From UBA9926 sp038131595 (GTDB taxonomy: Bacteria > Pseudomonadota > Gammaproteobacteria > Pseudomonadales > Azotimanducaceae), in contig JAYPPR010000008.1 of NCBI GenBank assembly GCA_038131595.1, positions 124,001 to 188,000 of the forward strand: 64,000 nt of DNA. The letters run 5' to 3'. The notes below the pieces were generated by a model. It worked only from the letters and a program-made list of their open reading frames with translations, was not told the DNA's origin and made no database searches. A program made the position numbers and the translations under genes. Below, piece after piece: positions 61,770 to 64,000 of the stretch. Position 1 is the stretch's first letter; each line of letters starts with the position of its first letter.

Positions 61770-62983
61770 TTAAGCGATTTCCGTAAATTGCAGGCCAGCG
61801 CTTCGGGTCAGGCGCGCTATCAATGCGTCGCCCATACAAAAGGCTGGAGTGAGCACGCCCCCCTCACTCGGCAACTCATCTTTAGCAAGACAGACTGCTG
61901 CTTCTGCGATCATTTTTGCCGTTGAACCATAGCCTGGATCTCGATCGCCAGTCACTTCAACCGTCAATCGGTTATCCCCGTTTTCGCCATGCAATCTGAC
62001 CTTGAAGTACCCCTCCTCGCGCGTCTTTGCGTCAGGACCCTCCCCAGGCTTCGGCAGGAGAGGTGTGATCAAGACGACGTCCGATGCGAGTCGCAACAAA
62101 CCCCATGCCCAATTTTCCTAGCACAACAGAGGACAACCCCTTGGCATAGCCTTTAATACCTGGCCCACAATCCGTACCCTCTTGATATCGAAATTGGTCT
62201 CCGTAGGGATATTGCTTTAAGGCATGCGTACGCCGCACTACGCGGGTATTGATGGCAGCCATCACAAAAGGCGACACCCAGCGCTTCAAACGCTCGTCAA
62301 AATAAAACGCGTCATCGCCTGGCATATCGGGTCCGCGCGGGCTGTTAGGGGGATTGAGACTGTAATCATCGGCCAACATATCGGCGAGTGACGGGTCGAC
62401 GGCGGATTGCTCAAGCATGTTCAGCATGCTGGCAATGGTCCCTCCGCTCGCGCCACCTTTCGCGCCCATCATCCGGTAATGAACCTCATTGGCTGTGCTG
62501 GAAAACCGATCCAAAAACGCCTTTTGTAAAAAATGCACACCCAAGTCAGAAGGGAGACTATCGAACCCGCAGGTATGAACAATTTTCGCGCCGCTCGCTT
62601 CCGCCGTCGGGTGGTAGGCCTCGATCATATCGCGCATCCACTGCACTTCACCCGTGAGATCGCAGTAGTGCACACCCAGCTCCGCACAAATTTTGACAAG
62701 CAGCTCGCCGTATAGTGCGTAAGGCCCAACAGTCGTACAAACCACCCTCGTACGCTCTGCCATTGCTCGAACGCTTGCCTCATCCATGCTGTCGGCGACG
62801 AGACGCGGCACGTCAGGAGAATCCGAACTCCTCGGCCACGGATCGGAGCTTCGCCTCACTTCGGCCAGCCACTGCCCAAGACAACTGATCCATCTCGGTA
62901 CCGTATGTTTCGGCGAGATATTCAGCCACCAACCGTCCGGTGAACCCTGTCGCTCCCCACACCACAACATCAAATTCTTTCAT
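61770..62983 (-). pseudogene. Saccharopine-dehydrogenase-like / trans-acting enoyl reductase family, two frameshifts
   Basis: Three pieces in three frames form one protein: residues 1-56 (FDVVVWGATGFTGRLVAEYL, Rossmann site, to VAEEFGFS), the middle (DVPRLVADSMDEASVRAMA, VVCTTVGPYALYGE, CGFDSLPSDLGVHFLQ) and the end (LLPKPGEGPDAKTREEGYFKV to LQFTEIA). Dropping one base near 62815 and one near 62057-62070 gives 403 residues, normal for the family. Its members include reductases acting with polyketide or lipid synthases and many of unknown role. GGTCGGGAAA precedes ATG 62983. Either a pseudogene or two sequence errors. Confidence 0.78.
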
Positions 62984-63436
62984 TTTCCCGACCTCGTCCA
63001 ACGAACCATGATTCAAGCGAATAGAGCGCCATCCTCTCACCCGACCTTTGTTATCGCCCTAGAGAAAGCCAGGTACAGTATTTTCAAATCCCTACAAGCG
63101 AGCCCATTCAACCAGCTTTTTGACGATCAGTTGACCGCTGGCTTCGCAGTGTTGACAGGACTTCAGGGCACTAAGCGCTGCCAAAAGCGGTGCGCTATCC
63201 ATGATCAGTCGCCGAATGTTACCTGCACTTCTCTCACTGCCAAACCTTAGCATGCGCACGATGCATTTCGTTTGAGGATACTGATGAAGAGCGGTTGGCC
63301 TTGAGTGGCAAGTGACGGCCGCTCAGCGCGAGACGAGCGCCCCATGGATTCGAGCGTTGGGTCAGACTACTGACCGTCTTTCCCTGAATCGGATGTTTCG
63401 ATGCCGGCAAAGCCGTTCGGTCACCCGATTGGAGCA
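62984..63436. other. Intergenic gap upstream of the reductase pseudogene
   Basis: 453 bp between the RND transporter end and the reductase start, both minus strand. ORFs here (62786-63250 plus, 63234-63440 minus) show no recognisable motifs. No RNA gene seen. Confidence 0.45.
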
Positions 63437-64000
63437 TCACGCCGCACTCGCGCCGCGCCTACTCCATCGCCAGCCTTGCCAGTCTACGATTCGGCGCTTG
63501 ATCAAGCGAAGTGAGTCTGGAAGCGCAAGCATGGCAGGCGTTACGATGAGGGTTAAAAGTGTCGCGAAGGCAAGTCCAGATACGATGGCCGACGCTAACT
63601 GCGTCCAAAAAGACGCGATCGGTCCACCTACTTCAATGGTTCGACCGATCAAATCGATCGATACGCCCATTGCCATGGGCAACAGACCCAACCCAGTCGT
63701 GAAGGTTGTCAGAAAAACTGGCCGAAGCCTCAAGCAGCCGGTATGCGTTGCAACTTGAGCCAATGTCCAGTCCGGATGTTTTGCCCTGATTTCATTAAAG
63801 GTGTCGATCAGCACGATATTGTTGTTCACGATGATTCCAGCGAGCGCAACGATACCCACTCCAGTCATAATCGCACTGAAGGGGTCTTGGGTAATCATCA
63901 GGCCAAGCAGCACGCCGACCGTGGACATGAGTACCGATGACAAGACCAATAGCGCTTGATAAAAACTGTTGAACTGCGTCACTAGCAAGAGCGCCATGAG
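63437..64000 (-). CDS. RND efflux transporter, C-terminal part
   Basis: The frame is open to the right edge; 187 residues of the C-terminus are seen. GVGIVALAGIIVNNNIVLIDTFNE and RLRPVFLTTFTTGLGLLPMAMG are the hallmark helices 10-12 of AcrB/CzcA-type RND pumps, followed by a TLLTLIVTPAMLAL last span and a basic tail. It is the inner-membrane pump of a tripartite efflux system; adaptor and outer-membrane genes would be further right. Substrate class cannot be told from this part. Confidence 0.88.
   Translation of the reverse strand, partial: LMALLLVTQFNSFYQALLVLSSVLMSTVGVLLGLMITQDPFSAIMTGVGIVALAGIIVNNNIVLIDTFNEIRAKHPDWTLAQVATHTGCLRLRPVFLTTFTTGLGLLPMAMGVSIDLIGRTIEVGGPIASFWTQLASAIVSGLAFATLLTLIVTPAMLALPDSLRLIKRRIVDWQGWRWSRRGASAA

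Overview
The window reads as a contiguous chromosomal segment of a moderately GC-rich gammaproteobacterium, probably marine and not from a well-studied genus. The strongest evidence is the right half, which preserves a core gammaproteobacterial gene order: csrA, lysC, alaS, recX, recA / mutS, fdxA / nlpD, pcm, truD, ispF, ispD, ftsB, eno, kdsA, pyrG, tilS, dnaE. Several members usual in this block in pseudomonads are absent here: rpoS between nlpD and fdxA, surE between pcm and truD, cinA between mutS and recA, and accA between tilS and dnaE. A DUF368 (PopT-type) membrane protein gene sits between pcm and nlpD. No rRNA, tRNA, insertion sequence, prophage or CRISPR array was seen.

Layout. 1-5 kb: tail of a feruloyl-CoA-synthetase-like ligase, a GPH-type sugar symporter, a glutathione transferase and a PLP decarboxylase. 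4.4-9.9 kb: an NAD-dependent molybdenum formate dehydrogenase operon (NuoE-NuoF fusion subunit, catalytic subunit, FdhD). 10-22.3 kb: accessory metabolism dominated by oxidoreductases (SDR, aldo/keto reductase, a frameshifted sarcosine-oxidase-like flavoprotein, nitroreductase, MDR reductase, nitronate monooxygenase), with an MFS carrier, an acyl-CoA synthetase, a VOC protein and an NTF2-like protein. 22.5-31.6 kb: three glycosyltransferases, an HpnN-like RND/MMPL exporter split into two overlapping ORFs, a YeiH-type membrane protein, a luciferase-like monooxygenase and gpsA. 31.7-37.6 kb: a lipid-modification cluster (two CFA-synthase-family methyltransferases, a DUF1365 protein, a COG2907-type flavoprotein and a divergent fatty-acid desaturase). 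37.6-61.7 kb: the core block. 61.8-64 kb: a saccharopine-dehydrogenase-like gene with two frameshifts and the C-terminal part of an RND efflux pump.

How genes work together. The formate dehydrogenase genes form a self-contained NADH-generating module with its own sulfuration factor. Glycosyltransferases, the HpnN-like exporter, GpsA and the methyltransferase/desaturase cluster all concern envelope lipids. In the core block many genes overlap by ATGA (truD/ispF/ispD, pcm/DUF368), so they are probably translationally coupled. A LexA-like box lies in the divergent recA-mutS gap.

The most unusual recurring feature is non-coding. Many intergenic leaders (eno, pyrG, lysC, fdxA, nitroreductase, nitronate monooxygenase, the MFS carrier, the CFA methyltransferase) and one convergent gap carry short tandem repeats of 9-19 bp. 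Each locus has its own unit sequence and period. All coordinates and motifs were read by eye; no database search was run.
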